A stretch of 6,937 bases of DNA from Alkaliphilus sp. (GCA_023230535.1 JALNXC010000062.1:1-6937), one strand, 5' to 3'. Positions 1 through 5,692 are shown, counted from the first letter of the stretch. Program-made: numbers and translations. The notes: generated from the letters alone by a model not told the origin.

Positions 1-155
1 AACAGGAGTGCCTGTGGTGCGAATTTTAGGTTTTTTACTTGAAGGGAGCTGTTGGAACCATCAAAATTTAAAACCGCGATGAGAGTGTAATATATAGATA
101 TTTTAAATATACGATACGATGCATCATTAGACAAATGTTCATGTTGCCTGTCGGA
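1..155. other. Downstream flank of pheS; no pheT start seen
   Basis: These 155 bases follow the pheS stop codon on the minus strand. In many bacteria pheT starts within a few bases of the pheS stop, but none of the three minus frames here gives a PheT-like N-terminus: the ATG-started frames close after 8 to 25 codons. On the plus strand one frame is open from the left edge to a TGA at 80-82 (about 26 codons), and another carries NRSACGA before a stop at 40-42. Either could be the tail of a plus-strand gene converging on pheS, but I cannot identify one. No convincing terminator is visible, only AT-rich sequence with weak self-complementarity around 97-113. Confidence 0.4.
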
Positions 156-1175
156 TTAAAATTGATTGATAAAACGCATATCATTTTCAAATAATATACG
201 AATATCATCGATCCCGTATTTTTGCATGGTCAAACGATCTATTCCCATGCCGAACGCAAACCCGCTGTATATTTCAGGATCTATACCGCAATTTTTGAGC
301 ACATTCGGATGAACCATCCCTGCGCCCAGGACTTCAATCCAACCAACTCCTTTACATACGCTACATCCTGTCCCTCCGCATTTAAAACATGTTGCGTCAA
401 CCTCTGCGCTAGGTTCTGTGAACGGAAAGTTATGCGGCCTGAATTTCATTTGGGTGTCGGGCCCGAAGAAATGTTTTGCAAATACCTCTAAGGTACCCTT
501 TAAATCGCCCATGGTTATACCTTTATCCACTACAAGGCCCTCAATCTGATGAAACATGGGGGAGTGGGTAGCATCCGGGGTATCATTTCTGAAACAGCGC
601 CCTAAGGAAACAATTCTTATAGGGGGCTTGGTCTTTTCCATAACTCTGACTTGTACCGGTGATGTCTGTGTCCTTAAAATTACATTTTCATTTATATAAA
701 AGGTGTCACTCATATCTCTGGACGGATGATTTTGAGGTGCATTTAGAGCATCAAAATTATAATACACCGTTTCTACCTCCGGTCCTTCTGCGACCTCAAA
801 TCCCATGCTTATAAATATTTTCTTTAAATCATCCATAGCCTGTGTAAGGGGATGCCTCCGCCCTGTTCTTATTTTTTTTCCGGGCATCGTAACATCAATC
901 GCCTCGGATTGTAATTTTTTTTCTAATTCCCTGTCCTTGATAGCTTTCTTGGCTTCTTCCAATGTATTTTCTATGTTTTCCCTGACTATATTGGCTATCT
1001 TCCCTATCAAGGGGCGTTCTTCCGCACTCAATGCCCCCATACCCCGCAATATTTTGGTTAATTCGCCTTTCTTGCCTAAGTAATGAACCCTAGCCTTTTC
1101 TAAGATAGCCATAGAATCAGCCTCGTTAATTTTTGATATGGCCCTTTCTTTCAATTCTTTCAGTTTTTCTTCCAC
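156..1175 (-). CDS. pheS: Phenylalanine--tRNA ligase alpha subunit
   Basis: This is the catalytic alpha subunit of the cytoplasmic (alpha-beta)2 phenylalanyl-tRNA synthetase, which charges tRNA-Phe using ATP and phenylalanine. The 339-residue length suits Firmicutes PheS. The N-terminal ~90 residues are a charged helical arm of the coiled-coil type. Class II motif 1 begins near residue 108 (HPLTQAMDDLKKIF), motif 2 spans about 195-213 (FRND...HSPMFHQIEG) and motif 3 about 305-315 (GFAFGMGIDRL). Four cysteines at about 263, 266, 271 and 274 (CFKCGGTGCSVC) form the metal-site-like insertion typical of Firmicutes PheS. The GTG start at 1175 is chosen because AAAGGAG (1183-1189) sits 7 nt upstream and the protein then begins VEEKLKELKERA. 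The open frame continues to 1253 only because it reads through the T-box leader. The gene is controlled by that leader. The partner pheT is not seen next to it. Confidence 0.96.
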   Translation of the reverse strand: MEEKLKELKERAISKINEADSMAILEKARVHYLGKKGELTKILRGMGALSAEERPLIGKIANIVRENIENTLEEAKKAIKDRELEKKLQSEAIDVTMPGKKIRTGRRHPLTQAMDDLKKIFISMGFEVAEGPEVETVYYNFDALNAPQNHPSRDMSDTFYINENVILRTQTSPVQVRVMEKTKPPIRIVSLGRCFRNDTPDATHSPMFHQIEGLVVDKGITMGDLKGTLEVFAKHFFGPDTQMKFRPHNFPFTEPSAEVDATCFKCGGTGCSVCKGVGWIEVLGAGMVHPNVLKNCGIDPEIYSGFAFGMGIDRLTMQKYGIDDIRILFENDMRFINQF

Positions 1176-1203
1176 AATGAGTCTCCTTTCCAATTTAACA
1201 TAT

Positions 1204-1234
1204 AAAAAAAGCCCCATCCCAAAAGGGACGAAGC
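1204..1234 (-). terminator. T-box leader intrinsic terminator upstream of pheS
   Basis: Read on the minus strand, GCTTCGTCCC pairs with GGGATGGGGC around a TTTT loop. The 10-bp stem includes three G-U pairs and is followed by seven T residues. It lies between the T-box motif and the pheS ribosome binding site, so it is the conditional terminator of the T-box riboswitch: it forms when tRNA-Phe is charged and stops transcription before pheS. Confidence 0.93.
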
Positions 1235-1450
1235 CTCTACTCCGCGGTACCACCCTAATGGCCTGCTATATTCAATCAACAAACCACTTTATAACATTAA
1301 CGATGTCAATCGATAAAACCTACAACCCCAGTCAAGGATTCAGCTTTACAACTCCGGAGCGAACTTCCTCTATACTTATTTTAAGACAATCTCAGCCTGT
1401 GTTGCCTTTTCTCTTTTAAAATAGTTTATAGTCTACTTTTCTCCATCAGT
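1204..1450 (-). promoter_or_regulatory. T-box riboswitch (tRNA-Phe, UUC specifier) of pheS
   Basis: The leader contains the T-box core ATTAGGGTGGTACCGCGG at 1242-1259, followed by the terminator. Stem I can be drawn. A GGAG/CTCC helix (1441-1444 with 1356-1359 region) and an AGTA element (1434-1437) lead into the lower helix CTATA...TATTTT (1418-1431). Next come an AG-rich bulge, a 7-bp distal stem (1402-1408 with 1383-1389) and the conserved distal loop GGCTGAGA (1390-1397). On the 3' side the specifier loop reads GGAAG-UUC-G, placing the phenylalanine codon UUC at 1361-1363. The UGGU of the antiterminator bulge complements the ACCA acceptor end expected of tRNA-Phe. Uncharged tRNA-Phe should therefore stabilise the antiterminator and switch pheS on. 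The middle stems (II/III) were not resolved by eye. Confidence 0.95.
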
Positions 1451-1481
1451 GTTTTTATTTATTTAATTTATTCATCTATTA

Positions 1482-1574
1482 TTAATTATCAATCGATAGT
1501 TTTTTATACATGATATAGGCTATAACGGAACCTGTCAACTCAAATAGCTTCCAAAATATATCGCGAGTTTTCAT
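1482..1574 (-). CDS. yqzL: YqzL-like small protein (30 residues)
   Basis: A 30-codon frame starts at ATG 1574 and stops with TAA at 1482-1484. The peptide carries WKLFELTGS followed by VIAYIMYKKL. From memory this matches the Firmicutes YqzL-like family, small proteins of unknown function with a W-K-x-F-E-x-T-G-S core followed by a tyrosine-rich segment ending in lysines. Members I recall are closer to 45 residues, so this copy looks short at the C-terminus. A purine-rich GAAGGGAAGTGG lies just upstream, and a good promoter sits about 40 nt further up, both supporting translation. Its 3' half overlaps the pheS promoter and the first ~20 nt of the T-box transcript. In Bacillus the gene lies beside recO; here it stands between an rRNA methylase gene and pheS. 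Function is unknown. Confidence 0.72.
   Translation of the reverse strand: MKTRDIFWKLFELTGSVIAYIMYKKLSIDN
1510..1538 (-). promoter_or_regulatory. Sigma-A-type promoter of the pheS T-box transcript
   Basis: On the minus strand, TTGACA (1533-1538) and TATCAT (1510-1515) are separated by exactly 17 nt. This predicts a transcript start near 1503, about 60 nt before the base of T-box stem I. The whole promoter lies inside the small YqzL-like reading frame, where TTGACA forms codons 13-14. Confidence 0.75.
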
Positions 1575-1610
1575 TGTTCCACTTCCCTTCTTTTAAGCCG
1601 CCGTATACAT

Positions 1611-1639
1611 ATTATAGCATAGCTTAAAATTTGAAACAA
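1611..1639 (-). promoter_or_regulatory. Promoter of the YqzL-like gene
   Basis: On the minus strand a perfect TATAAT (1611-1616), preceded by TG as an extended -10, stands 17 nt from TTGTTT (1634-1639). The predicted start near 1604 leaves a leader of about 30 nt with a purine-rich ribosome binding site. Transcription from here could also run on through the T-box into pheS, giving pheS two tandem promoters. Confidence 0.7.
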
Positions 1640-1686
1640 GGTTGGTTTATACAAAGAAATGGAATTATTTAAATATTTTTACTTCT

Positions 1687-2499
1687 TTATTTTAAATACC
1701 TATCCTCAACGACTTTATATATTAAAATACCGGCAGCTATAGCTGCATTTAGGGACTCCACCTTGCCTAAGATAGGGATTATAACCTTTTCATCCACATC
1801 GGACAATATTTTTTTATCAATTCCATTTGCTTCATTACCGATTACTATACCGATGTTTTTGTCATAATTAATATCAACATAGATTTTATCAGTGTCCAAA
1901 TCTGCCGCTATTAATTTTACATTCTTTTTCTTCAGATATTTTATCCACGTATCATCTTCACATTGTATAATGGGTAAATAAAATACGGCTCCCATTGTAG
2001 CCCTAAGGACCTTATCATTATAAGGGTCAACGCTTCCTTTCGTCATTATTAAAGCATCAACCCCGGCACCTTCGGATGTGCGTATAATTGTTCCCATATT
2101 TCCGGGATCCTGTATTCTATCTAATATAACAAAAAATAATTTTTTATCCTCTCTTAACTCTAAATCTTCTAAAGTTATATTCCTCATATTAACTACAGCC
2201 ATAATGCCCTGAGGGCTTTCGGTAGCAGCTAACTTAATAAATAATTTATCAGATACTTCATAAATAATATAATCTTTTTCAGAAATTCTGTTCAGCAAAT
2301 CCGTACCATTTCGGACCTTATGTAGATCCTTGCTGTAAACAATATATTCAATATCCACATTGTGCCTTAAACATTCATCAACTATTCTTACTCCCTCAAC
2401 TATAAACTGTAAATTTTTTGTTCTTTGTTTTTTGAGTCGAAGTGATTTTATATATTTAATTATTGCATTATTTTCACTGCTGATCAATTTTGCCTTCAT
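1687..2499 (-). CDS. TrmH/SpoU-family RNA 2'-O-methyltransferase
   Basis: The 270-residue protein is a predicted S-adenosylmethionine-dependent 2'-O-ribose methyltransferase of the SPOUT superfamily, probably acting on rRNA in the cytoplasm. Residues ~1-105 match the substrate-binding N-domain, including KKQRTKNLQFIVEGVRIVDE. Residues ~122-265 form the knotted SpoU catalytic domain. Motif 1 is DPGNMGTIIRTSEGAG (131-146, with Asn134 and Arg140 as expected catalytic residues), motif 2 GIVIGNEANGI (217-227) and motif 3 IPILGKVESLNAAIAAGI (241-258, Asn251). The gene has the position of B. subtilis ysgA next to pheS, and it follows rplT by 52 nt with no terminator between, so it probably belongs to the infC operon. 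GGTG stands 5 nt before the ATG. The exact modified nucleotide cannot be read from the sequence; RlmB-like Gm2251 methylation and tRNA targets are alternatives. Confidence 0.92.
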   Translation of the reverse strand: MKAKLISSENNAIIKYIKSLRLKKQRTKNLQFIVEGVRIVDECLRHNVDIEYIVYSKDLHKVRNGTDLLNRISEKDYIIYEVSDKLFIKLAATESPQGIMAVVNMRNITLEDLELREDKKLFFVILDRIQDPGNMGTIIRTSEGAGVDALIMTKGSVDPYNDKVLRATMGAVFYLPIIQCEDDTWIKYLKKKNVKLIAADLDTDKIYVDINYDKNIGIVIGNEANGIDKKILSDVDEKVIIPILGKVESLNAAIAAGILIYKVVEDRYLK

Positions 2500-2551
2500 T
2501 TAATCACCGAATTTATTTTGATACCCATTGCTCAACTGCCCAACCATTCAA

Positions 2552-2911
2552 CTATGCGTTTAATTTTTGCTTCGCTATCTCAGCCAATTGGGCAAAACCT
2601 TCTTTGTCATAAATAGCCATTTCCGATAACATTTTTCTATTCATTTCAATACCCGATAGTCTCAAGCCATTCATAAATCTTGAATAAGATATGCCATTTA
2701 GCCTAGCGGCGGCATTTATTCTCGTAATCCAGAGTTTTCTAAAATCTCTTTTCTTTAGTTTTCTGCCTATATACGCATTATTCAATGCCTTCATAACAAA
2801 TTGATTAGCAGGCCTATACAATTTACTTCTGCCGCCTCTGAAACCCTTTGCTAATTTTAAAACTTTTTTATGTCTTTTGTGAGCCGTCTTCCCGGTTTTT
2901 ACTCTAGCCAT
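2552..2911 (-). CDS. rplT: 50S ribosomal protein L20
   Basis: This 119-residue, strongly basic protein has the exact usual length of L20. Its N-terminal extension (MARVKTGKTAHKRHKKVLKL) threads into 23S rRNA, and the globular C-terminal half carries the family signature KKRDFRKLWITRINAAAR at about 53-70. L20 is a primary binder in early 50S assembly and in Firmicutes also represses its own operon through the leader RNA. AAGGAGGT lies 8 nt before the ATG. The start overlaps by one base (TAATG) the stop of the frameshifted rpmI reading frame. Confidence 0.97.
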   Translation of the reverse strand: MARVKTGKTAHKRHKKVLKLAKGFRGGRSKLYRPANQFVMKALNNAYIGRKLKKRDFRKLWITRINAAARLNGISYSRFMNGLRLSGIEMNRKMLSEMAIYDKEGFAQLAEIAKQKLNA

Positions 2912-3135
2912 TATCTGTTACCTCCTTCTTTTCTGCATCTATTTATATGGTAATAATTGTGCAATTCTGCTCTGATCGCCCTTAAACACAATCCGGGCCT
3001 TCTGAGTTTTCTTTTTCTCTTGGGCGACTTTTTAGTTAAAATGTGGCTTCTGTAAGCCTTACCTCTCTTAAGTTTACCTGTAGCTGTTTTTTTAAATCTT
3101 TTTGCCGCTCCTCTGTGAGTCTTCATTTTTGGCAT
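2911..3135 (-). CDS. rpmI: 50S ribosomal protein L35, apparently frameshifted
   Basis: The first 45 residues are textbook L35 (MPKMKTHRGAAKRF, then HILTKKSPKRKRKLR). After codon 45 the frame turns into non-L35 sequence (RPGLCLRAIRAELHNYY...) and runs to TAA at 2911-2913, giving 74 residues. The other frame from 2992 downward reads IVFKGDQSRIAQLLPYK and stops at TAG 2939-2941, which is the conserved L35 C-terminus. Adding a single base within 2993-3003 joins the halves into exactly 65 residues, the normal L35 length. A lost A in AGA(A)AGGCC is the simplest explanation and would give LRKARIVFKGD. GGGGAGG lies 8 nt before the ATG at 3135. This may be a sequencing error, a real recent mutation or, less likely, recoding. 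The functional gene should be taken as 2939-3135. Confidence 0.9.
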   Translation of the reverse strand: MPKMKTHRGAAKRFKKTATGKLKRGKAYRSHILTKKSPKRKRKLRRPGLCLRAIRAELHNYYHINRCRKEGGNR

Positions 3136-3155
3136 TCATATTTCCTCCCCTCGAA

Positions 3156-3674
3156 TTATTCATTTTTTGGAGCTATGATCATAATCAACTGTCTTCCTTC
3201 CAGCCTTGCTTCCCTTTCCACGGTACCTACTTCACCCAATAGGGCAGCAAATTCTCTGATTACGCTTTGACCTTTGCTCGTATTACTGAGTTCTCTACCT
3301 CTAAATCTTAAGGAAACCTTAACCTTATCTCCATTTTTTAAAAATCTGCCGGCTTGATTCACCTTAACATTTAAATCATGAGCCTCAATGTTCGCACTTA
3401 ATCTTATTTCTTTAATATCCACTACTTTTTGATTTTTTCTTGCTTCCTTTTCTCTTTTTGCCATCTCATATTTGTATTTACCATAGTCCATAATTTTACA
3501 AACAGGCGGTTTTGCTTTAGGTGCAATCTTTACCAAATCCAGATTCCTGCTGTTTGCAATCTTTTGTGCTTCCCTGGCCGACATAATTCCTAATTGTTCG
3601 CCATCCGGGTCGATTAGCCTTATTTCCTTATCCCTGATATCCTCGTTAATTTGCTGATCATTAATTTCTTTAAT
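3156..3674 (-). CDS. infC: Translation initiation factor IF-3
   Basis: IF-3 binds the 30S subunit, prevents 50S joining and checks start-codon and initiator-tRNA pairing. The frame encodes 172 residues if it begins at the non-standard AUU codon at 3672-3674, which lies 9 nt after GGGGAGG (3682-3688). The N-domain starts INEDIRDKEIRLIDPDGEQLG. The linker and its neighbours include LDLVKIAPKAKPPVCKIMDYGKY (split here at about 52-74), and the C-domain holds KEIRLSANIEAHDLNVKVNQ and VKVSLRFRGRE. The first in-frame ATG (3584) would remove the N-domain start, so it is rejected. AUU initiation is a known infC trait that lets IF-3 limit its own synthesis. The gene is the first of infC-rpmI-rplT, 20 nt before rpmI. 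Confidence 0.96.
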   Translation of the reverse strand: MKEINDQQINEDIRDKEIRLIDPDGEQLGIMSAREAQKIANSRNLDLVKIAPKAKPPVCKIMDYGKYKYEMAKREKEARKNQKVVDIKEIRLSANIEAHDLNVKVNQAGRFLKNGDKVKVSLRFRGRELSNTSKGQSVIREFAALLGEVGTVEREARLEGRQLIMIIAPKNE

Positions 3675-3893
3675 AGTCTGACACCTCCCCTATTTTTTAA
3701 AAACATTATATTACTTAGATAACTTTTACGGCGCTTATACATGCATATTTTTATGCAAAAATATAGCGGATAGTTGGACTATCCGCATAATTTCAATATA
3801 ATTGCAAAATGCAAAATAATTGATACAATCACCATATTAACCCAACTAGCCGGAGCTGTAAGGTGAGAAGCGGATATCTTCTACTTTATTTAC
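3675..3893 (-). promoter_or_regulatory. infC operon leader, probable L20-type autoregulatory RNA
   Basis: The transcript from the predicted infC promoter has about 220 nt of untranslated leader. It contains a terminator-like hairpin (3757-3786) and two upstream segments complementary to it. The RNA AUAUCCGC (3870-3877) can pair with the hairpin's 5' arm GCGGAUA (3780-3786). The RNA UAGUUGGG (3841-3848) can pair with CCAACUA in its loop and 3' arm (3771-3777). The order A-B-A'-B' makes a pseudoknot that excludes the terminator. This is the kind of long-range pairing described for Firmicutes L20 leaders, where L20 binding promotes termination. Smaller hairpins are visible too: TTGCA-TTT-TGCAA (3801-3813 region) and TGCATA-AAAA-TATGCA (3742-3757 region). 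Assignment to the L20 family is inferred from position and architecture. Confidence 0.68.
3757..3786 (-). terminator. Attenuator hairpin in the infC leader
   Basis: On the minus strand GCGGATAGT pairs perfectly with ACTATCCGC (9 bp, CCA loop), followed by TATATTTTT. It lies about 90 nt before the IF-3 start and about 110 nt after the predicted transcript start, so it is a conditional stop rather than the end of a gene. Confidence 0.75.
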
Positions 3894-3899
3894 TTATAT

Positions 3900-3928
3900 A
3901 GTCTACCAATGTATAAATCTTTTGTCAA
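3900..3928 (-). promoter_or_regulatory. Promoter of the infC-rpmI-rplT operon
   Basis: On the minus strand a perfect TTGACA (3923-3928) is 17 nt from TAGACT (3900-3905, four of six matches to the -10 consensus). The expected start is near 3893. The -35 element overlaps, on the opposite strand, the -35 element proposed for the divergent ftsH-like gene. Confidence 0.65.
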
Positions 3929-3950
3929 CACATATTCTGATAATTATATT
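3922..3950 (+). promoter_or_regulatory. Promoter of the ftsH-like gene
   Basis: On the plus strand TTGTCA (3922-3927) and TATATT (3945-3950) stand 17 nt apart, each with five of six consensus bases. The expected start near 3957 gives a leader of about 90 nt with a T-rich, TGTATTTTT-repeating stretch (3949-3975). The -35 hexamer is almost the mirror image of the infC -35, since TTGTCAA and TTGACAA are reverse complements. Confidence 0.5.
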
Positions 3951-4045
3951 GTATTTTTTTTCTGTATTTTTGTATTTATACCAATTATGTTTACCTTTAT
4001 TTTGGGTAAGCTAACATCAAAGACTACAAAAAGGTTGGTGACTAC

Positions 4046-5638
4046 ATGAAGAGAAAAATAACCAGATTTATTCTTTATATATTTATAGCATTAACTGTTA
4101 TATCTAATGTTTTTCTGTTTGCAAATTTTAAATTTAACAACACATTCACCCTGAAAAATAACATGTTAATCCTGGGTATAACTGTTTTGCTATTTATTTA
4201 TTATATAAGATTGAACAAAAATCCACAATATGCCCATGCAATCGTAAATACGGAGAAAAAGGATAAGGATCAAAATTCTAACGAATTTTTCACTAAACCG
4301 AAAACCACTTTTAAAGATGTTGCAGGATTAGAAGGAGTTAAAGATGAATTAATAGAAGTTATTGATTTTATCAATAATCCGGAAAAATATAAAAAAATGG
4401 GTGCCAGAATTCCTAAGGGAATATTATTTTATGGGCCTCCCGGAACAGGCAAAACTCTACTTGCCTCTGCCGTAGCCGGGGAAACAAAATCTACATTTTT
4501 TTCGGTCAGCGGTTCTGAATTTGTTGAAAAATATGTGGGTGTAGGCGCTAAAAGAGTCCGTGATCTTTTTGAAAAGGCCAGAAAAGAGGCTCCAAGTGTT
4601 ATTTTTATTGATGAAGTTGACGCCATCGGAGCTAAACGCCATTTAGACAGCAATAACGAAAAGGACCAGACATTAAACCAGTTGTTGGTTGAGCTGGACG
4701 GATTTAATGCGAATCAAACAGTGGTAGTTATTGCGGCCACCAATAGATTGGATCTTTTAGATGAAGCATTGTTACGCCCCGGTAGATTCGATAGACATAT
4801 GTATATAAGCAACCCTAACGTAAAAGACAGGGAAAAAATTTTGAAAGTACACACAAAAAATAAACCTTTGGACCCGGGCATAAATATCACTGATTTGGCG
4901 CGTAAGACCCATGGTATGAGCGGAGCCCATTTATCCAATATTGCAAATGAAGCTGCAATCATAGCTGTTAGGGAAAATAAACGCATGATCACAGTATCCC
5001 ATTTTGAACAAGCTATCGAAAGAATAGTTGCGGGACTGGAAATAAAAAATCCCACTATTCTATACAAAGAAAAAGAAGTTGTCTCCTACCATGAAGCCGG
5101 ACATGCCCTTATAGGAAAAATATTAAATACGGATATGGTACAAAAAGTGTCCATTGTTCCGAGAGGTCATGCCCTGGGCTATGTCATTCATATGCCGCAA
5201 GATGATCGATACATTTTAACTAAGGAAGAATTATGTAATAAAATTATGGTGATGCTCGGCGGCAGAGCAGCCGAAGAATTAGTTTTTAAGCATTTGTCCA
5301 CCGGGGCAAAAGATGACCTGAAAAAGGTTACCGAGATTGCAATGCAGATGGTATGTGATTACGGAATGAGCAATTTGGGCTTCATTCATAACGAACCTAA
5401 TATGATACACTCATTGAGTGATTCTATAAATCAGGAAATCAACAAAATAATAGATGAGTGTTATAAAATAACATATGATTATTTATCGGAATACAGAGAC
5501 GAGTTAGAAAAGATATCTATTGCTCTTTTGGAAAAAGAAGCCCTAAATAAAACAGAATTGGATGAACTGTTAGATGACTTTTTGTCGGCTCCCGGGCTTA
5601 GAAATAAAGAAAAAGAGTTGGAGGCCTCCTTAACATAG
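4046..5638 (+). CDS. Short FtsH-type membrane AAA+ zinc protease
   Basis: This 530-residue protein is an ATP-driven, membrane-anchored metalloprotease (peptidase family M41). Two membrane segments (about 5-28 and 39-55) are separated by only ~10 residues, whereas classical FtsH (about 600-650 residues) carries a larger external domain of some 70 residues there. The AAA+ module has Walker A GPPGTGKT (130-137), the pore motif YVG (163-165, usually FVG), Walker B VIFIDE (185-190) and the second region of homology ATNRLDLLDEALLRPGRFDR (231-250) with arginine fingers Arg247 and Arg250. The protease site is intact: HEAGH at 349-353 and a likely third zinc ligand Asp424 in STGAKDDL. It should form hexamers on the cytoplasmic membrane face and degrade membrane or soluble proteins. 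The weak GGTG site lies 5-8 nt before the ATG. The gene stands alone, oriented opposite to its neighbours, so it is probably a second FtsH copy rather than the housekeeping one. Confidence 0.92.
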   Translation: MKRKITRFILYIFIALTVISNVFLFANFKFNNTFTLKNNMLILGITVLLFIYYIRLNKNPQYAHAIVNTEKKDKDQNSNEFFTKPKTTFKDVAGLEGVKDELIEVIDFINNPEKYKKMGARIPKGILFYGPPGTGKTLLASAVAGETKSTFFSVSGSEFVEKYVGVGAKRVRDLFEKARKEAPSVIFIDEVDAIGAKRHLDSNNEKDQTLNQLLVELDGFNANQTVVVIAATNRLDLLDEALLRPGRFDRHMYISNPNVKDREKILKVHTKNKPLDPGINITDLARKTHGMSGAHLSNIANEAAIIAVRENKRMITVSHFEQAIERIVAGLEIKNPTILYKEKEVVSYHEAGHALIGKILNTDMVQKVSIVPRGHALGYVIHMPQDDRYILTKEELCNKIMVMLGGRAAEELVFKHLSTGAKDDLKKVTEIAMQMVCDYGMSNLGFIHNEPNMIHSLSDSINQEINKIIDECYKITYDYLSEYRDELEKISIALLEKEALNKTELDELLDDFLSAPGLRNKEKELEASLT

Positions 5639-5650
5639 CAAACAAAACAG

Positions 5651-5692
5651 AAGGGGCTGTCGCACTAAATAAATAGTACGCAGCCCTTTTTA
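5651..5692 (+). terminator. Terminator between the convergent ftsH-like gene and thrS
   Basis: AAGGGGCTG pairs with CAGCCCTTTT, the stem extending inward through CG/CG and ACTA/TAGT with a one-base bulge and a mismatch, loop AATAAA, followed by TTTTTACC. It starts 12 nt after the ftsH-like stop. In the minus direction the stem is followed by TTCTGTTTTGTTTG, so it probably also serves thrS (bidirectional). Confidence 0.85.

Noticed and set aside
1..82. IS605-type TnpB tail or guide-RNA end from the NRSACGA fragment
   Set aside because: Only a handful of residues in a frame that stops at 40-42, and no identifiable element end; too little sequence to call a mobile element.
222..1083. Plus-strand frames opposite pheS (222-491 and 805-1083)
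   Set aside because: Shadow frames antisense to conserved PheS motifs, without initiation signals or recognisable domains.
1176..1253. PheS N-terminal extension starting at ATG 1253
   Set aside because: The extra 26 codons read through the T-box motif and its terminator, have no ribosome binding site and resemble no PheS. GTG 1175 with AAAGGAG fits the family.
2500..2551. Terminator between rplT and the methyltransferase gene
   Set aside because: The gap has an imperfect direct repeat (GTTGAATGG / GTTGAGCAATGG) but no inverted repeat and no U-run, so read-through is more likely.
3949..3980. TGTATTTTT tandem-like stretch as a repeat array or operator
   Set aside because: Units are irregular and the tract is low-complexity T-rich sequence common in AT-rich leaders.
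4429..5067. Several minus-strand frames inside the ftsH-like gene
   Set aside because: They are antisense to conserved AAA+ coding sequence such as Walker A and B; no promoters or ribosome binding sites support them.
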